Assembly (NCBI GenBank): GCA_022826925.1 | Contig: JAJDTX010000003.1 | Span: 1 to 64,000, forward strand | Reading direction: 5' to 3' | Length of the DNA: 64,000 nt | Source: Bryobacterales bacterium | GTDB taxonomy: Bacteria > Acidobacteriota > Terriglobia > Bryobacterales > UBA6623 | Part shown: piece after piece, positions 1 through 9,576 of the stretch | How the letters are laid out: each line of letters begins with the position of its first letter | How positions within the stretch are numbered: the first letter of the stretch is position 1 | The notes under the pieces: generated by a model | What the model saw: the letters and a program-made list of their open reading frames with translations, nothing else | Databases searched by the model: none | What the model was told of the DNA's origin: nothing | Made by a program: the position numbers and the translations under genes

Positions 1-1
1 G

Positions 2-154
2 CCGGCGGGGACGGAGATGGTGATGCCGGGGGACAACGTGGAGCTGGAGGTGGATCTGATCGTGCCGATCGCGATGGAGCAGGGGCTGCGCTTCGCGATC
101 CGCGAGGGCGGCCGCACCATCGGCGCCGGCACTGTCGCCTCCATCGTCGAGTAG
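2..154 (+). CDS. tuf: Elongation factor Tu, C-terminal fragment
   Basis: The window opens inside this gene; only the last 50 codons are present, so the start is outside. The visible residues ([19 protein letters not shown], then [18 protein letters not shown]) are the third beta-barrel domain of EF-Tu, which delivers aminoacyl-tRNA to the ribosome. It stops 43 bp before rpsJ on the same strand, the usual str-to-S10 junction. Identity is secure from the near-invariant C-terminal motif. Confidence 0.95.
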   Translation, partial: PAGTEMVMPGDNVELEVDLIVPIAMEQGLRFAIREGGRTIGAGTVASIVE

Positions 155-197
155 GGCCAGCGCCGCGGTCGAGAGGGCTGGAAGGACAGCGAAAGCG

Positions 198-515
198 ATG
201 CCGAAGGAAAGAATCCGGATCCGCCTCAAGGCGTACGACTCCCGCGTCCTCGACCAGTCCACTGGCGAGATTGTCAACACCGCGCGGCGCACCGGGGCCC
301 AGATCGTCGGGCCGATCCCGCTGCCGACCGTGAAGAACAAGTACACCGTGCTGCGCTCCGTGCACACGGACAAGCGGTCCCGCGAGCAGTTCGAGATCCG
401 CACACACAAGCGGCTGCTCGACATTCTCGAGCCGACGCAGGACACGGTCGACGCGCTGATGCGTCTCGACCTGCCCGCCGGCGTTGACGTGGAGATCAAG
501 GCCTTCGGCGGGTGA
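198..515 (+). CDS. rpsJ: 30S ribosomal protein S10
   Basis: 105 residues, the normal length. It shows the S10 core: [15 protein letters not shown] at the N-terminus, then [17 protein letters not shown] and the loop ending [10 protein letters not shown]10 sits in the head of the 30S subunit and in other bacteria also joins NusB in antitermination. It is the first gene of the S10 operon here. A purine-rich GGAAGGACAGCGAAAGCG lies before the ATG. Confidence 0.98.
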   Translation: MPKERIRIRLKAYDSRVLDQSTGEIVNTARRTGAQIVGPIPLPTVKNKYTVLRSVHTDKRSREQFEIRTHKRLLDILEPTQDTVDALMRLDLPAGVDVEIKAFGG

Positions 516-546
516 GAGCGGCCCTGACGCAGGAGAGGATGGAGCG

Positions 547-1176
547 ATGGCACCCGGGATCCTAGGAAAGAAGATCGGGATGACGCAGTTCTTCGACGAC
601 GAGGGCCGCGTCGTGCCGGTCACGGTGCTCCAAGCCGGCCCTTGCGTGGTCGTGCAGCGCAAGAACGCCGACCGCGACGGCTACGAGGCGATCCAGGTCG
701 GCTTGGTCGATTTCATGCGCGAGAAGCTGGTCAAGAAGCCGCAGCGGGGGCATTTCGACAAGGCCGGCGTGGCGCCGATGCGCTTCCTGCGCGAGTTCCG
801 CCTGGAAGACGGGGCCGAGGGCTTCGAGCCGGGCGACCGCATCCTGGCGGAACACTTCAAGCCCAGAGAGAAGGTCAGCATCACCGGGACGAGCAAGGGC
901 AAGGGCTTCCAGGGCGTCGTCAAGCGGCACGGCTTCCGCGGCGGGCGCAAGACGCACGGCTCGATGTTCCATCGGGCGCCGGGGTCCATCGGCCAGAGCG
1001 CCTGGCCGTCGCGGGTCTTCAAGGGCGTGCGCCTGCCCGGCCGCATGGGCGGGGACCGCGTCACGGTCAGCGGCCTCGAGATCGTCGAGGTCCACCCTGA
1101 CGACAACGTCATCCTGGTGCGCGGCGCCGTGCCGGGCCCCAATGGCGGATTCGTGTCGATCCGGAGAGCGAGGTAG
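547..1176 (+). CDS. rplC: 50S ribosomal protein L3
   Basis: 209 residues from the ATG at 547, chosen because L3 starts M(x)[11 protein letters not shown] and GGAGAGGATGG lies just upstream; the longer open frame has an unrelated N-terminus. The L3 signature [20 protein letters not shown] is intact. L3 is an early 23S-binding protein near the peptidyl transferase centre. It follows rpsJ by 31 bp and precedes rplD by 6 bp. Confidence 0.97.
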   Translation: MAPGILGKKIGMTQFFDDEGRVVPVTVLQAGPCVVVQRKNADRDGYEAIQVGLVDFMREKLVKKPQRGHFDKAGVAPMRFLREFRLEDGAEGFEPGDRILAEHFKPREKVSITGTSKGKGFQGVVKRHGFRGGRKTHGSMFHRAPGSIGQSAWPSRVFKGVRLPGRMGGDRVTVSGLEIVEVHPDDNVILVRGAVPGPNGGFVSIRRAR

Positions 1177-1182
1177 ACGGCG

Positions 1183-1806
1183 ATGCCGACGGTAGACGTA
1201 GTCGATCTGAACAACGAGAAGGTAGACACGCTCGAGCTGTCCGACGCCGTGTTCGCGGCCGAGGCCAACGAGGGGTTGGTGCACCAGGTGATCGTTGCTC
1301 ACCAAGCCAACCAGCGCGCCGGCACCCACAAGGTCAAGACGCGCGGCGAGGTGGCCGGCTCGGGGCGCAAGCTGTGGCGCCAGAAGGGCACCGGGCGCGC
1401 CCGCATCGGCTCGCGCCGCTCGCCGATCTGGCGCGGCGGCGGAACCGTGCACGGGCCGCGCCCGCGCAGCTACCAGCAGAAGGTGCCGCGCAAGATGCAG
1501 GTCGCGGCGCTGCGCTCGACGCTGTCGGCGCGCCTGCGCGAGAACTGCATCACGGTCGTCCAAGACTTCGAACTGCCCAGCCACCGGACCAAGGAGTTCC
1601 GGGTCGTGCTGGAGACGCTCGGCCTCGGGGGCAACGTGCTGGTGGTGGAAAACCAGCCCAGCCAGAACTTGGAGCTGTCGAGTCGCAACCTGCCCGAGGT
1701 GAAGCTGCTGCCGAGCTCGCGGCTCAATCCCTACGTCGTGCTCAAGTACAGGCGCATCCTGATGTCCGCCAGCGCCGCCCGCACGTGCAGCGAGGTGCTC
1801 GCATGA
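1183..1806 (+). CDS. rplD: 50S ribosomal protein L4
   Basis: 207 residues, normal for the L4/L1e family. The long internal loop that reaches the exit tunnel is recognisable ([17 protein letters not shown], then [17 protein letters not shown]). In enterobacteria L4 is also the autoregulator of the S10 operon; nothing in this sequence shows whether that holds here. Its stop overlaps the rplW start by ATGA, so the two are probably translationally coupled. Confidence 0.97.
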   Translation: MPTVDVVDLNNEKVDTLELSDAVFAAEANEGLVHQVIVAHQANQRAGTHKVKTRGEVAGSGRKLWRQKGTGRARIGSRRSPIWRGGGTVHGPRPRSYQQKVPRKMQVAALRSTLSARLRENCITVVQDFELPSHRTKEFRVVLETLGLGGNVLVVENQPSQNLELSSRNLPEVKLLPSSRLNPYVVLKYRRILMSASAARTCSEVLA

Positions 1807-2090
1807 GCCCGTTCGAAGTCATTATCAGCCCGCACATCACGGAGAAGGCCGAGATGGCTCGCGTCCAAGACGAGACGCTCTGCTTCCGCGTGAATCCGAA
1901 GGCCACCAAGACGGACGTCAAGCACGCGGTGCGTGCGATCTTCAAGGTCGAGGTCGATTCCGTCCGCACGGCGAGATATATGGGCAAGATGCGCCGGCAG
2001 GGGCGCTTCCAGGGGCGCCGCCCGGCTTGGAAGAAGGCATACGTGAAGCTGAAGCCGGGCCAGAAGCCGGTGGAGTACACGCAGGTGTAG
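1803..2090 (+). CDS. rplW: 50S ribosomal protein L23
   Basis: 95 residues from the ATG at 1803, which overlaps the rplD stop by four bases. The L23 pattern is clear: [36 protein letters not shown], then the [13 protein letters not shown] strand. L23 lies at the tunnel exit, where trigger factor and SRP dock. The longer open frame running into it from 1374 is a shadow of rplD. Confidence 0.96.
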   Translation: MSPFEVIISPHITEKAEMARVQDETLCFRVNPKATKTDVKHAVRAIFKVEVDSVRTARYMGKMRRQGRFQGRRPAWKKAYVKLKPGQKPVEYTQV

Positions 2091-2103
2091 GGGGCTGGAG
2101 TCG

Positions 2104-2940
2104 ATGCCGATCAAGACGTACAGGCCGAGGACGCCCACGCGGCGTTTCCAGACCACCACGACGCGCGAAGAGCTCACCCGCGACCGGCCCGAGAAGTCCC
2201 TGACCAAGGGCAAGGTCAAGCACGGCGGCCGCAACAACCGCGGGCGCATCTGCATCCGCTTCCGCGGTGGCGGCAACAAGCGCCGCTATCGCGAGATCGA
2301 CTTCAAGCGCCAGAAGCACGGCATTCCGGCCAAGGTTGCCGAGATCGAGTACGATCCGAACCGGTCGGCCAACATCGCCCTGCTGCACTACGTGGACGGC
2401 GAGAAGCGCTACATCCTGCAGCCGGTCGGGCTCAAGCCGGGCATGCTGGTCGAATCCGGCGAGAACGCCGACATCTTGGTCGGCAACGCGCTGCCGCTGC
2501 GGCGCATCCCGCCCGGCACGCTCGTGCACAACGTCGAGCTGAAGCCGGGCAAGGGCGGGCAGATGGCCCGTGCCGCCGGGTCCGAGATCCGCCTGATCTC
2601 GCGCGAGTCGGGCCACGCCCTGCTGCGCCTGCCGTCCGGAGAGGTGCGCCGCGTGCTCGAGGACTGCATGGCGACGATCGGCCGGGTCGGCAACGTCGAT
2701 CACGGCAACGTCTCGCTGGGCAAGGCGGGCCGCAAGCGCTGGCTCGGCAGGCGCCCGCACAATCGCGGCGTGACGATGAACCCGGTCGACCACCCGCACG
2801 GCGGCGGCGAGGGGCGCACTTCCGGCGGACGCCACCCGGTCACGCCGTGGGGCAAGCCGACGCGCGGCTACAAGACGCGCAGCAATCCGCGCACCGACCG
2901 CTACATCGTGTCCCGGCGCGGGAGCAAGAAGAAGGGCTAG
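2104..2940 (+). CDS. rplB: 50S ribosomal protein L2
   Basis: 278 residues, the normal size. It carries the RNA-binding OB-fold and SH3-like halves and the highly conserved C-terminal segment [20 protein letters not shown], including the histidine linked to peptidyl transferase activity, then [11 protein letters not shown]. It starts 13 bp after rplW and ends 11 bp before rpsS. Confidence 0.98.
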   Translation: MPIKTYRPRTPTRRFQTTTTREELTRDRPEKSLTKGKVKHGGRNNRGRICIRFRGGGNKRRYREIDFKRQKHGIPAKVAEIEYDPNRSANIALLHYVDGEKRYILQPVGLKPGMLVESGENADILVGNALPLRRIPPGTLVHNVELKPGKGGQMARAAGSEIRLISRESGHALLRLPSGEVRRVLEDCMATIGRVGNVDHGNVSLGKAGRKRWLGRRPHNRGVTMNPVDHPHGGGEGRTSGGRHPVTPWGKPTRGYKTRSNPRTDRYIVSRRGSKKKG

Positions 2941-2951
2941 GGGGCATCCAG

Positions 2952-3233
2952 ATGGGTCGTTCATTGAAAAAGGGGCCGTTCTACGACGAGCACCTTCACA
3001 AGAAGGTCGAGGCCCTGAACAACTCTGGCGAGAAGCGCGTCATCAAGACTTGGTCGCGCCGCTCCACGGTGCTGCCCGAGTGGGTCAGCCACACCATCGC
3101 CGTGCACAACGGGCGCAAGTTCATCCCGGTGTTCATCACCGAGAACATGGTCGGGCACAAGCTGGGCGAGTTTGCCATGACGCGCACGTTCCGCGGGCAT
3201 GCCGGCAGCGCGAAGTCCGGGCGCGGAGGGTAG
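2952..3233 (+). CDS. rpsS: 30S ribosomal protein S19
   Basis: 93 residues from the ATG at 2952. The start [20 protein letters not shown] and the motifs [20 protein letters not shown] and [18 protein letters not shown] are typical. S19 forms a complex with S13 in the 30S head, near the A-site tRNA. It is preceded by GGGGCATCCAG and followed after four bases by rplV. Confidence 0.97.
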   Translation: MGRSLKKGPFYDEHLHKKVEALNNSGEKRVIKTWSRRSTVLPEWVSHTIAVHNGRKFIPVFITENMVGHKLGEFAMTRTFRGHAGSAKSGRGG

Positions 3234-3237
3234 CCGG

Positions 3238-3600
3238 ATGGACGCTGTCGCGAAATGGAACTATGTCCGGGTCTCGCCTCAGAAGGCGCGATTGGTGGCC
3301 GACCTGGTGCGCGGTTTGGATGCCGAGGAGGCGGTGGACGTGCTGCACCGCACCAACAAGCGCGCGGCCGGGCAGATTCTCAAGGTGCTGCAGTCGGCGG
3401 TCGCCAACGCCGAGGACCTCGGCGGCGAGGTCGAGGAACTGCGGATCAAGTCGATCGTGGTCAACGAGGGGCCGCGCATGAAGCGCATGCGCGCCTCCGC
3501 CCGCGGCCGCCCGGCGCCGTACGTGCACCGGCTGGCGCACATCGTGGTGACGGTCACCGATGATGGCGCCGGAGAGCAAGAGGAGTCCGAGGCAGCCTAG
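3238..3600 (+). CDS. rplV: 50S ribosomal protein L22
   Basis: 120 residues from the ATG at 3238. I chose this start because GGAGGG lies 8 bp upstream inside the end of rpsS and the protein then begins with the normal L22 region (WNYVRVSPQKARLVADLVRG). The hairpin that lines the exit tunnel, PRMKRMRASARGRPAPYVHR, is intact. A short acidic tail (GAGEQEESEAA) follows the core. Confidence 0.96.
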   Translation: MDAVAKWNYVRVSPQKARLVADLVRGLDAEEAVDVLHRTNKRAAGQILKVLQSAVANAEDLGGEVEELRIKSIVVNEGPRMKRMRASARGRPAPYVHRLAHIVVTVTDDGAGEQEESEAA

Positions 3601-3630
3601 GCTGCGGGAGATTGCCGCGAAGGAGACGTG

Positions 3631-4509
3631 ATGGGCCAGAAAGTTCACCCCTACGGATTCCGCCTGGGCTACACCAAGGTCTGGCGGTCGCGCTGGTACG
3701 CCCAGAAGGGCTATGCCGACTTGGTCAACGAGGACATCGAGCTCAAGGCCATGCTGCGCAAGCGCCTCAAGGCCGCCGGCATCAGCTCAATCGAGCTGGA
3801 TCGCCCGGGCAATCGGCTGCGCATCGCCATCCGGGCGGCGCGCCCGGGCATCATCATCGGCAAGAAGGGCTCCGAGATCGAGAAGCTCAAGGCCGAGCTG
3901 CAGCAGAAGACCAAGCGGGACATCTACATCGACATCCAGGAGGTCCACCGGCCCGAGCTGGACGCGCAGCTGGTGGCCGAGTCGGTGGCCGTGCAGATCG
4001 AGAAGCGCGTCAGCTTCCGGCGCGCCATGCGCAAGTCGGTCGAGTTCGCCCAGCGCTTCGGCTGCAAGGGCATCAAGATCTGGGTGGCGGGCAGGCTGAA
4101 CGGCAAGATGATCGCCCGCAGCGAGTGGCACTTGCACGGGCGGCTCCCGCTGCAGACTCTGCGGGCCGACATCGACTACGGCTTCAGCGAGGCCAATACC
4201 ACCTACGGCGTGCTGGGCGTGAAGTGCTGGATCTACAAGGGCGAGATCATCGACCCGCGCGGGGCGGCCGTGCGCAAGACCGGCCGCGAGGATCCGGAGC
4301 CGGCCCGGCGGCGCGAGGCGCGCAGCCAGGCCGAGCAGGAGCGCGAGCGGCTGCGCCGCCCGACGGTCGCGGCTGCGGAGGAAGCCGTCGAGACCGCCGC
4401 ACCGGTCGAGGCGCCGCCGGAAGCGCCGGTTTCGCCGCCCGCCGAGTCTGCCTTCCAGCCGCCGATGGCGGACACTGCCGGCGCCGACGCCAGCGAAGAG
4501 GAGGAATAG
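3631..4509 (+). CDS. rpsC: 30S ribosomal protein S3 with long Ala/Glu/Pro C-terminal tail
   Basis: 292 residues from the ATG at 3631, with AAGGAG upstream; an in-frame GTG three bases earlier is less likely. The core is normal: [13 protein letters not shown], the KH-domain loop [14 protein letters not shown] and the C-terminal S3 domain ending near GWIYKGEI-type sequence (here [11 protein letters not shown], about residue 210). About 75 further residues follow, rich in Ala, Glu, Pro and Arg and ending in DASEEEE. S3 is usually 210-240 residues, so the tail is an addition of low complexity and probably disordered. S3 contributes to mRNA entry and helicase activity. Confidence 0.96.
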   Translation: MGQKVHPYGFRLGYTKVWRSRWYAQKGYADLVNEDIELKAMLRKRLKAAGISSIELDRPGNRLRIAIRAARPGIIIGKKGSEIEKLKAELQQKTKRDIYIDIQEVHRPELDAQLVAESVAVQIEKRVSFRRAMRKSVEFAQRFGCKGIKIWVAGRLNGKMIARSEWHLHGRLPLQTLRADIDYGFSEANTTYGVLGVKCWIYKGEIIDPRGAAVRKTGREDPEPARRREARSQAEQERERLRRPTVAAAEEAVETAAPVEAPPEAPVSPPAESAFQPPMADTAGADASEEEE

Positions 4510-4513
4510 CGCC

Positions 4514-4936
4514 GTGTTGATGCCCAAGAAGACGCGCTATCGCAAGATGCACCGCGGCAATCGCCGCGGCAAGGCGTGGCGCGGTTCCGGCCTGGACTTT
4601 GGCGACTACGGGCTCAAGGCGCTCGAGGCGGCTTGGATCACCGACCGCCAGATCGAGGCCGCCCGCATCGCCATCAGCCGCCGCGTCAAGCGCGGCGGCA
4701 AGCTGTGGATTCGGATTTTCCCCGACAAGTCGATCACCAAGAAGCCCGCCGAGACCCGCATGGGCAAGGGCAAGGGGGCTCCCGAGCAGTGGGTCGCGGT
4801 GGTCAAGCCCGGGCGCATGATGTTCGAGATCGAGGGCGTCGAGGAAAGCGTGGCGCGCCGCGCCATGCAGCTGGCCGCGCAAAAGCTGCCGATCCCGGTC
4901 AAGTTTGTCAGCCGATTCAGCGGAGAGTTGCTATGA
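4514..4936 (+). CDS. rplP: 50S ribosomal protein L16
   Basis: 140 residues from GTG 4514, giving [11 protein letters not shown], the usual L16 start; the alternative ATG at 4520 would lose two residues. GAGGAA in the end of rpsC provides a ribosome-binding site with suitable spacing for the GTG. The conserved [20 protein letters not shown] and [13 protein letters not shown] segments are present. L16 binds near the A-site finger of 23S rRNA. Its stop overlaps rpmC by ATGA. Confidence 0.96.
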   Translation: MLMPKKTRYRKMHRGNRRGKAWRGSGLDFGDYGLKALEAAWITDRQIEAARIAISRRVKRGGKLWIRIFPDKSITKKPAETRMGKGKGAPEQWVAVVKPGRMMFEIEGVEESVARRAMQLAAQKLPIPVKFVSRFSGELL

Positions 4937-5151
4937 GGGCCAGCGAATATCGCGATCTGACTCTCGCCGAACTCCAGCAAAGGGAGTCCGAGGCGCGGGA
5001 GCAGCTGTTCAGGCTGCGCTTCCAAATTTCGATGGGCCAGGCCGAGGGCGTGCGCAAGTACCGCGCAACCCGCAAGGACCTCGCTCGCATCCTCACGGTG
5101 GCGGGCGAGAAGCGGCGGGCCGCGGCGGCAGCGGAGGACACCGATGCCTGA
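4933..5151 (+). CDS. rpmC: 50S ribosomal protein L29
   Basis: 72 residues from the ATG at 4933 overlapping the rplP stop. The two-helix L29 pattern is visible: [18 protein letters not shown], then [20 protein letters not shown] and [14 protein letters not shown]29 sits at the tunnel exit beside L23. A short Ala-rich tail follows. The larger open frame covering this region is a shadow of rplP. Confidence 0.95.
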   Translation: MRASEYRDLTLAELQQRESEAREQLFRLRFQISMGQAEGVRKYRATRKDLARILTVAGEKRRAAAAAEDTDA

Positions 5152-5449
5152 GCAGGGCTACAAGAACCGCAAGGTCGGCGTGGTGGTCTCCACCAAGGCC
5201 GCGAAGACCATCGTCGTGGAGGTCAGCCGGCGCGTGCAGCACTCGCTGTACCGCCGCTACATCACGCGCAAGAAGAAGTTCATGGCGCACGACGAGCACG
5301 AGACGGCCAAGATGGGCGACCGGGTCTGCATTGTCGAGTGCCGCCCGCTGTCGAAGCGCAAGCGCTGGCGGCTCGAGGAAGTCGTGCTGAAGGCGCCCCA
5401 GGTTGACATCAAGGTCCGTCGCCCGCAGCGGGAGGCGGCAGCCCGCTAG
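5144..5449 (+). CDS. rpsQ: 30S ribosomal protein S17
   Basis: 101 residues; it overlaps the end of rpmC by 8 bp. The S17 OB-fold is recognised by [39 protein letters not shown] and [21 protein letters not shown]17 binds 16S helices 7 and 11 early in 30S assembly. The C-terminus is somewhat longer than the 84-residue E. coli protein. Confidence 0.96.
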   Translation: MPEQGYKNRKVGVVVSTKAAKTIVVEVSRRVQHSLYRRYITRKKKFMAHDEHETAKMGDRVCIVECRPLSKRKRWRLEEVVLKAPQVDIKVRRPQREAAAR

Positions 5450-5475
5450 GCCGGGGCCGACAGGAGGCAGACAGC

Positions 5476-5844
5476 ATGATCGGAATGCAGACTAGGCTGG
5501 TGGTGGCCGACAATTCGGGCGCCCGGCGCCTGATGTGCATCCTGCCCCGCGGCGGGTCGACCGGCCGCCAGGCCGGGCTGGGCGATGTTGTCATGGCGTC
5601 CGTGAAGGAGGCCGTGCCGGACTCGAACGTCAAGAAGGGCACGGTCGTGCGGGCGGTCGTGGTGCGCATGCGCAAGGAGACGCGCCGCAAGGACGGCACG
5701 TACATCCGCTTCGACGAGAACGCGGCCGTGCTGGTCAACGAGGTGGGCGAGCCGGTGGGCACGCGCGTGTTCGGGCCGGTGGCGCGCGAATTGCGCGACA
5801 AGCGCTTCATGAAGATCGTCTCGCTCGCGCCGGAGGTGCTCTGA
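5476..5844 (+). CDS. rplN: 50S ribosomal protein L14
   Basis: 122 residues, the exact usual length. [18 protein letters not shown] at the start, then [17 protein letters not shown] and [11 protein letters not shown] are diagnostic. L14 lies at the subunit interface and is the target of RsfS. AGGAGG is 9 bp upstream. It opens the spc part of the cluster and overlaps rplX by one base. Confidence 0.98.
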   Translation: MIGMQTRLVVADNSGARRLMCILPRGGSTGRQAGLGDVVMASVKEAVPDSNVKKGTVVRAVVVRMRKETRRKDGTYIRFDENAAVLVNEVGEPVGTRVFGPVARELRDKRFMKIVSLAPEVL

Positions 5845-6113
5845 TGCCGAAGATGCGCCGGCACCGCAAGCCCATGGTCATGCACAAGACCAAGGTCAAG
5901 AGGAACGACACCGTCGAGGTGCTGACGGGCCGCAGCAAGGGCTTGCGCGGCCGCGTGCTGCAAGTGGACCGCAAGCGGGGCCAGTTGTTGGTGGAAGGGG
6001 CCAACATGGTCAAGAAGCACGTCCGCCCCAATCCGCAGAAGCAGGTCAAGGGCGGCATTGCGGAGCGCGAATCGATGATGGACCTGTCGAACGTAAGGGT
6101 GGTGACCGAGTGA
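5844..6113 (+). CDS. rplX: 50S ribosomal protein L24, short form
   Basis: 89 residues, shorter than the usual 100-110. The KOW motif is intact ([20 protein letters not shown]) and so is [16 protein letters not shown], but the C-terminal part that often carries a zinc-type CxxC in other bacteria is absent. L24 starts 50S assembly by binding the 5' end of 23S rRNA. The ATG at 5844 overlaps the rplN stop and the stop overlaps rplE. Confidence 0.95.
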   Translation: MPKMRRHRKPMVMHKTKVKRNDTVEVLTGRSKGLRGRVLQVDRKRGQLLVEGANMVKKHVRPNPQKQVKGGIAERESMMDLSNVRVVTE

Positions 6114-6733
6114 TGGCCGGGCCGCGACTGAAAGACAAGTATTCCGAATCGGTGGCGCCGGCGCTGCGCGAGGAGTTCGGCTACAGCTCGCCGATGGCGA
6201 TTCCCAGGCTGGTGGCCATCAAGCTCAACGTCGGCATCGGCAAGATCATCTTGCAGAAGCAGGACAGCGGCCAGAAGAAAAAGGCTGCCAAGGCCGCGGA
6301 CGCCCAGTCCGGCCGGCGCGTGCCGGTCAACCAGCGCGTGGTCGACAGCACGGTCAAGGAGCTGGCGGCGATCTCGGGCCAGAAGCCGGTCGTGACGCTG
6401 GCCAAGCGCCCGATCGCGGGCTTCAACCTGCGCGCGGGGGTGCCGGTGGGCTGCACCGTGACCTTGCGCGGGACGCGGATGTGGGAATTCTTGGACCGCT
6501 TGATCGCGGTCTCGCTGCCGCGCGTGCGCGACTTCCAAGGCGTCTCGCCGAAGCTCGACGGACGCGGCAACTACACCCTGGGGATTCAGGAGCACACGAT
6601 CTTCCCGGAGATCGACTACACCAAGGTCGAAGTGATGAAGGGCATGAACGTAACCATGATTACGACTGCTCGCACCGACCGCGAGGGCCACACGCTGCTC
6701 AGGCTGCTGGGCATGCCGTTCCGCGCCGAGTAG
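6113..6733 (+). CDS. rplE: 50S ribosomal protein L5 with internal basic insertion
   Basis: 206 residues from the ATG at 6113 (ATGA overlap with rplX); a GTG three bases earlier is also in frame. L5 is normally about 180 residues. The excess is a Lys/Ala-rich insertion around residues 47-65 ([18 protein letters not shown]) inserted before the [15 protein letters not shown]-type segment. The rest is standard: ITGQKPV-like [38 protein letters not shown]5 binds 5S rRNA in the central protuberance. Confidence 0.96.
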   Translation: MAGPRLKDKYSESVAPALREEFGYSSPMAIPRLVAIKLNVGIGKIILQKQDSGQKKKAAKAADAQSGRRVPVNQRVVDSTVKELAAISGQKPVVTLAKRPIAGFNLRAGVPVGCTVTLRGTRMWEFLDRLIAVSLPRVRDFQGVSPKLDGRGNYTLGIQEHTIFPEIDYTKVEVMKGMNVTMITTARTDREGHTLLRLLGMPFRAE

Positions 6734-6758
6734 GGCGGCGAGGAACGCGAGGAGGATC

Positions 6759-6944
6759 ATGGCAACGAAGGCGAAAATAGCGCGCGAGCGCAAGAACCTG
6801 AAGTTCAAGGTGCGCTACCGCAACCGCTGCCGGCGCTGCGGGCGCCCGCGCGGCTACATGCGCAAGTTCGAGCTGTGCCGCATCTGTTTCCGCGAACTGG
6901 CGCTGAGCGGCGAACTGCCGGGCGTGGTCAAGAGCAGCTGGTAG
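6759..6944 (+). CDS. rpsN: 30S ribosomal protein S14, zinc-binding type
   Basis: 61 residues, the short C+ form of S14. Four cysteines (C24, C27, C40, C43) form the expected CxxC-x12-CxxC zinc site. Start and RBS (GGAGGATC) are clear. S14 joins the 30S head late in assembly next to S3 and S10. The zinc form fits the zinc-type L36 found downstream, while L31 at 49290 is the zinc-free type. Confidence 0.97.
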   Translation: MATKAKIARERKNLKFKVRYRNRCRRCGRPRGYMRKFELCRICFRELALSGELPGVVKSSW

Positions 6945-6952
6945 GAGGCGAG

Positions 6953-7348
6953 ATGCACAGCGATCCGATCGCCGACATGCTGACGCGCATCCGCAACGGC
7001 ATGGCGGCCAAGCACCACAAGGTGGAGATCCCGGGCTCGAAGGTCAAGATCGAGCTGGCCCGGATTCTGAAGGAAGAGGGCTATGTCGCCAACTACCGCG
7101 TGGCGACCGACAACAACAAGAAGACCCTGAAGGTGTATCTCAAGTACCGCCCGGACAATCAGCCGGTGATCACGCGCCTGACGCGCATCTCGAAGCCGAG
7201 CCGCCGGGTGTACGTCGACGCCCAGCATATCCCGCGGGTGATCGGCGGCATGGGCGTCAGCGTGCTGACGACGTCCAAGGGCGTGATGACGGGCCGGCAG
7301 GCCAAGGGCCTGGGCATCGGCGGCGAGGTGCTGTGCACGGTCTACTGA
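6953..7348 (+). CDS. rpsH: 30S ribosomal protein S8
   Basis: 131 residues from the ATG at 6953, preceded by AGGAGGCG. It begins MHSDPIADMLTRIRNGMAAK, as S8 does, and ends with SVLTTSKGVMTGRQAKGLGIGGEVLCTVY-type sequence that contains the rRNA-binding STSKG-like loop. S8 binds 16S helix 21; in E. coli it represses the spc operon. The longer frame from 6875 would add an unrelated N-terminus read from rpsN sequence. Confidence 0.97.
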   Translation: MHSDPIADMLTRIRNGMAAKHHKVEIPGSKVKIELARILKEEGYVANYRVATDNNKKTLKVYLKYRPDNQPVITRLTRISKPSRRVYVDAQHIPRVIGGMGVSVLTTSKGVMTGRQAKGLGIGGEVLCTVY

Positions 7349-7376
7349 GAATCGTGGCCGGTGTGGGAGAGAGACG

Positions 7377-7910
7377 ATGTCGAGAATTGGGAAGTTGCCG
7401 ATCGCGGTGCCGGACGGCGTCAAGATCGGAATCGAGCCGGGTCGCTTGAACGTGACGGGCCCCAAGGGCGAGCTTAGCGTTCCCGTTCCTGACGGCGTGG
7501 CCGCGGAGCTCGAAGAGAGCACCCTGCGCATCACCTGCGCGGATGCTTCGAACGGGGCCATGCAGGGGCTGACCCGTGCGCTGGCGAGCAACTCCGTCCA
7601 AGGCGTGACCCAGGGCTTCAAGAAGCGCCTGGAGATTGTCGGCGTCGGCTACCGGGCCCAGAAGCTGGGGCGGGTGCTGAGCTTGCAGCTGGGCTACTCG
7701 CACCCGATCGAGGTGCTGCTGCCCGATGGCGTGGAGGCCAGCATCGAGGGCAACACGAAGATCGAGCTGTCCGGGATCGACAAGCAGGTGGTGGGCCAGG
7801 TGGCGGCCGCGATCCGCTCGCTGCGCAAGCCCGACCCGTACAAGCAGAAGGGCGTGCGGTACGAGGGCGAGCGCCTGCGCAGCAAGGAAGGCAAGAGCGG
7901 CGCCGCATAG
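7377..7910 (+). CDS. rplF: 50S ribosomal protein L6
   Basis: 177 residues, normal length. It begins MSRIGKLPIAVPDGVKI and contains NVTGPKGELSVPVPDGV, the second-domain start KKRLEIVGVGYRAQ and the C-terminal signature PDPYKQKGVRYEGE. L6 lies near the sarcin-ricin loop. GAGAGAG is upstream of the ATG. Confidence 0.97.
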   Translation: MSRIGKLPIAVPDGVKIGIEPGRLNVTGPKGELSVPVPDGVAAELEESTLRITCADASNGAMQGLTRALASNSVQGVTQGFKKRLEIVGVGYRAQKLGRVLSLQLGYSHPIEVLLPDGVEASIEGNTKIELSGIDKQVVGQVAAAIRSLRKPDPYKQKGVRYEGERLRSKEGKSGAA

Positions 7911-7937
7911 GCGGCCGATTGACGGAGCGAAGCAGAG

Positions 7938-8378
7938 ATGGTTTCCCAGGTTAACCGGAGTGCTCGGCGGCGGCGGGTGCATGCCCGCATCCGCAAGCGG
8001 TTGCGCGGCACCGCCGCGCGCCCGCGGCTGGCCGTGTTCCGCTCGCTGCGGCACATCTACGCGCAGGTCATCGACGACGACGCCCAGCACACCCTGGCGA
8101 CGGCGTCCACGGTCGGCGCCGATTTCAGCGATTACGGCGGAAACGTGGCCGCCGCCACCAAGGTCGGCGAGATGATCGCCGAACGCTCGCGCGAGGCCGG
8201 GATCGAGCAGCTGGTGTTCGATCGCGGCGGGCACAATTTTAAGGGCCGCGTCCGGGCCGTGGCCGAGGCCGTGCAGCGGGCCGGCCTGCTGCCGCCCACG
8301 CGCGAGCGCCGGGCGGGCGATGAGCCCGCCGCGGCGGGCCAGGGCGGCAAGTCCGGCAAGGGTCGCAAGGCCAAGTAG
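7938..8378 (+). CDS. rplR: 50S ribosomal protein L18 with C-terminal extension
   Basis: 146 residues, about 25 longer than usual. The core is typical ([58 protein letters not shown]). After residue 120 an extension rich in Gly, Lys and Ala ends [11 protein letters not shown], probably flexible and RNA-contacting. L18 binds 5S rRNA with L5 and L25. GGAGCGAAGCAGAG precedes the start. Confidence 0.96.
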   Translation: MVSQVNRSARRRRVHARIRKRLRGTAARPRLAVFRSLRHIYAQVIDDDAQHTLATASTVGADFSDYGGNVAAATKVGEMIAERSREAGIEQLVFDRGGHNFKGRVRAVAEAVQRAGLLPPTRERRAGDEPAAAGQGGKSGKGRKAK

Positions 8379-8404
8379 GCCGGACCGGGAGAGGGCAGGG
8401 ATCA

Positions 8405-8923
8405 ATGGAACCGAAACAGAACATTGAGCACGCCGAGCTTCAGCTCACCGACGAGGTGGTGGAGATCAATCGCGTCACCAAGGTCGTCAAGGGCGGCAAG
8501 AACCTGAGCTTTTCCGCGCTCGTGGTGGTGGGCGACCCCGAGAAGCATGTCGTGGGCTTTGCCAAGGGCAAGGCCAAGGAGGTGCCTTCGGCGATCCGCA
8601 AGGCGATCGAGAAGGCGAAGAAGAATCTGATCCAGGTGAACGTGCAGGGCCCCACGATCCCGCACGAGGTGCTGGGAGTGTACGGAGCGGGCCGGGTCCT
8701 GCTCAAGCCGGCCCGCGAGGGCAAGGGCAAGATCGCCGGCGGCGCGGTGCGCAAGGTGGTCGAGGCCGCGGGCATCCAGAACGTGCTGACCAAGTGCATC
8801 GGCTCGCGCAACCCGCACAACGTGATCAAGGCGACGTTCGACGGCTTGCAGCAGCTGCGCCACCACGAAGAGATCGCGCGGCTGCGCGGCAAGAGCGTCA
8901 GCGAGATCCGGGGCGGTGTGTGA
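8405..8923 (+). CDS. rpsE: 30S ribosomal protein S5
   Basis: 172 residues. The double-stranded RNA-binding N-terminal domain ([25 protein letters not shown], split here) and the S5 C-terminal domain ([34 protein letters not shown]) are present. S5 with S4 shapes decoding accuracy and the mRNA entry path. GGAGAGGGCAGG is upstream. Its stop overlaps rpmD by one base. Confidence 0.97.
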   Translation: MEPKQNIEHAELQLTDEVVEINRVTKVVKGGKNLSFSALVVVGDPEKHVVGFAKGKAKEVPSAIRKAIEKAKKNLIQVNVQGPTIPHEVLGVYGAGRVLLKPAREGKGKIAGGAVRKVVEAAGIQNVLTKCIGSRNPHNVIKATFDGLQQLRHHEEIARLRGKSVSEIRGGV

Positions 8924-9102
8924 TGCCTGACATGATCAAGATCCGGCTCAAGCGGAGCACGATCGGCGTTCCGGGCAAGCTCAAGCGGGTGGTTCGCGGC
9001 CTCGGGCTGCGCAAGATCGGCCAGGTGGTGGAGCGGCCCGAGGGCCCGGCCACGCGCGGCATGGTCGCGAAGGTTCCGCACTTGGTGGAAGTCATCGACT
9101 AG
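8923..9102 (+). CDS. rpmD: 50S ribosomal protein L30
   Basis: 59 residues from the ATG at 8923, which overlaps the rpsE stop (TGATG). A second ATG at 8932 (MIKIRLKRS) is a possible start and matches L30 starts elsewhere. The L30 motif KRSTIGVPGKLKRVVRGLGL is clear. L30 contacts 23S rRNA domains II and V. Followed by rplO after 12 bp. Confidence 0.95.
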   Translation: MPDMIKIRLKRSTIGVPGKLKRVVRGLGLRKIGQVVERPEGPATRGMVAKVPHLVEVID

Positions 9103-9114
9103 GCGGTAACAGCG

Positions 9115-9576
9115 ATGAAACTCAGCGAACTTCGTCCAGCCCCGGGATCGCGCCGGCCGCGCAAGCGCCGCGGCCGGGGTCCGGGATCGGGCCTGGGAGT
9201 GACGGCGGGGCGCGGCCAGAAGGGCCAGCGCTCCCGCTCGGGCTACAGCGGAAAGCGCGGCTTCGAGGGCGGCCAGATGCCGCTCGTGCGGCGCGTGCCC
9301 AAGCGTGGCTTCAAGAATCCGAACCGCAAGGTATACGCCGTGCTGAACGTACAGCGTTTCGAGGAATTGGCCGGGGACGAGTTTACGCCGGACAGCTTGC
9401 TCGCCGCCGGCACGGTCAGCAGGCTGCGTGACGGCCTCAAGATCCTGGGCAACGGGGAGATCAGCCGGCCGATCACGGTGACGGCGCACAAGTTCTCGGC
9501 CGTGGCGCGCGAGAAGATCGAGAAGGCGGGCGGAACGGCTCTGCTGGTCGGAGCGGAGGCGCAAGCGCAATCATGA
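9115..9576 (+). CDS. rplO: 50S ribosomal protein L15
   Basis: 153 residues. The N-terminal half is the usual Gly/Arg-rich tail ([40 protein letters not shown]) and the C-terminal globular part ends [13 protein letters not shown]15 threads through 23S domains near the central protuberance. Its stop overlaps the secY start by ATGA. Confidence 0.97.
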   Translation: MKLSELRPAPGSRRPRKRRGRGPGSGLGVTAGRGQKGQRSRSGYSGKRGFEGGQMPLVRRVPKRGFKNPNRKVYAVLNVQRFEELAGDEFTPDSLLAAGTVSRLRDGLKILGNGEISRPITVTAHKFSAVAREKIEKAGGTALLVGAEAQAQS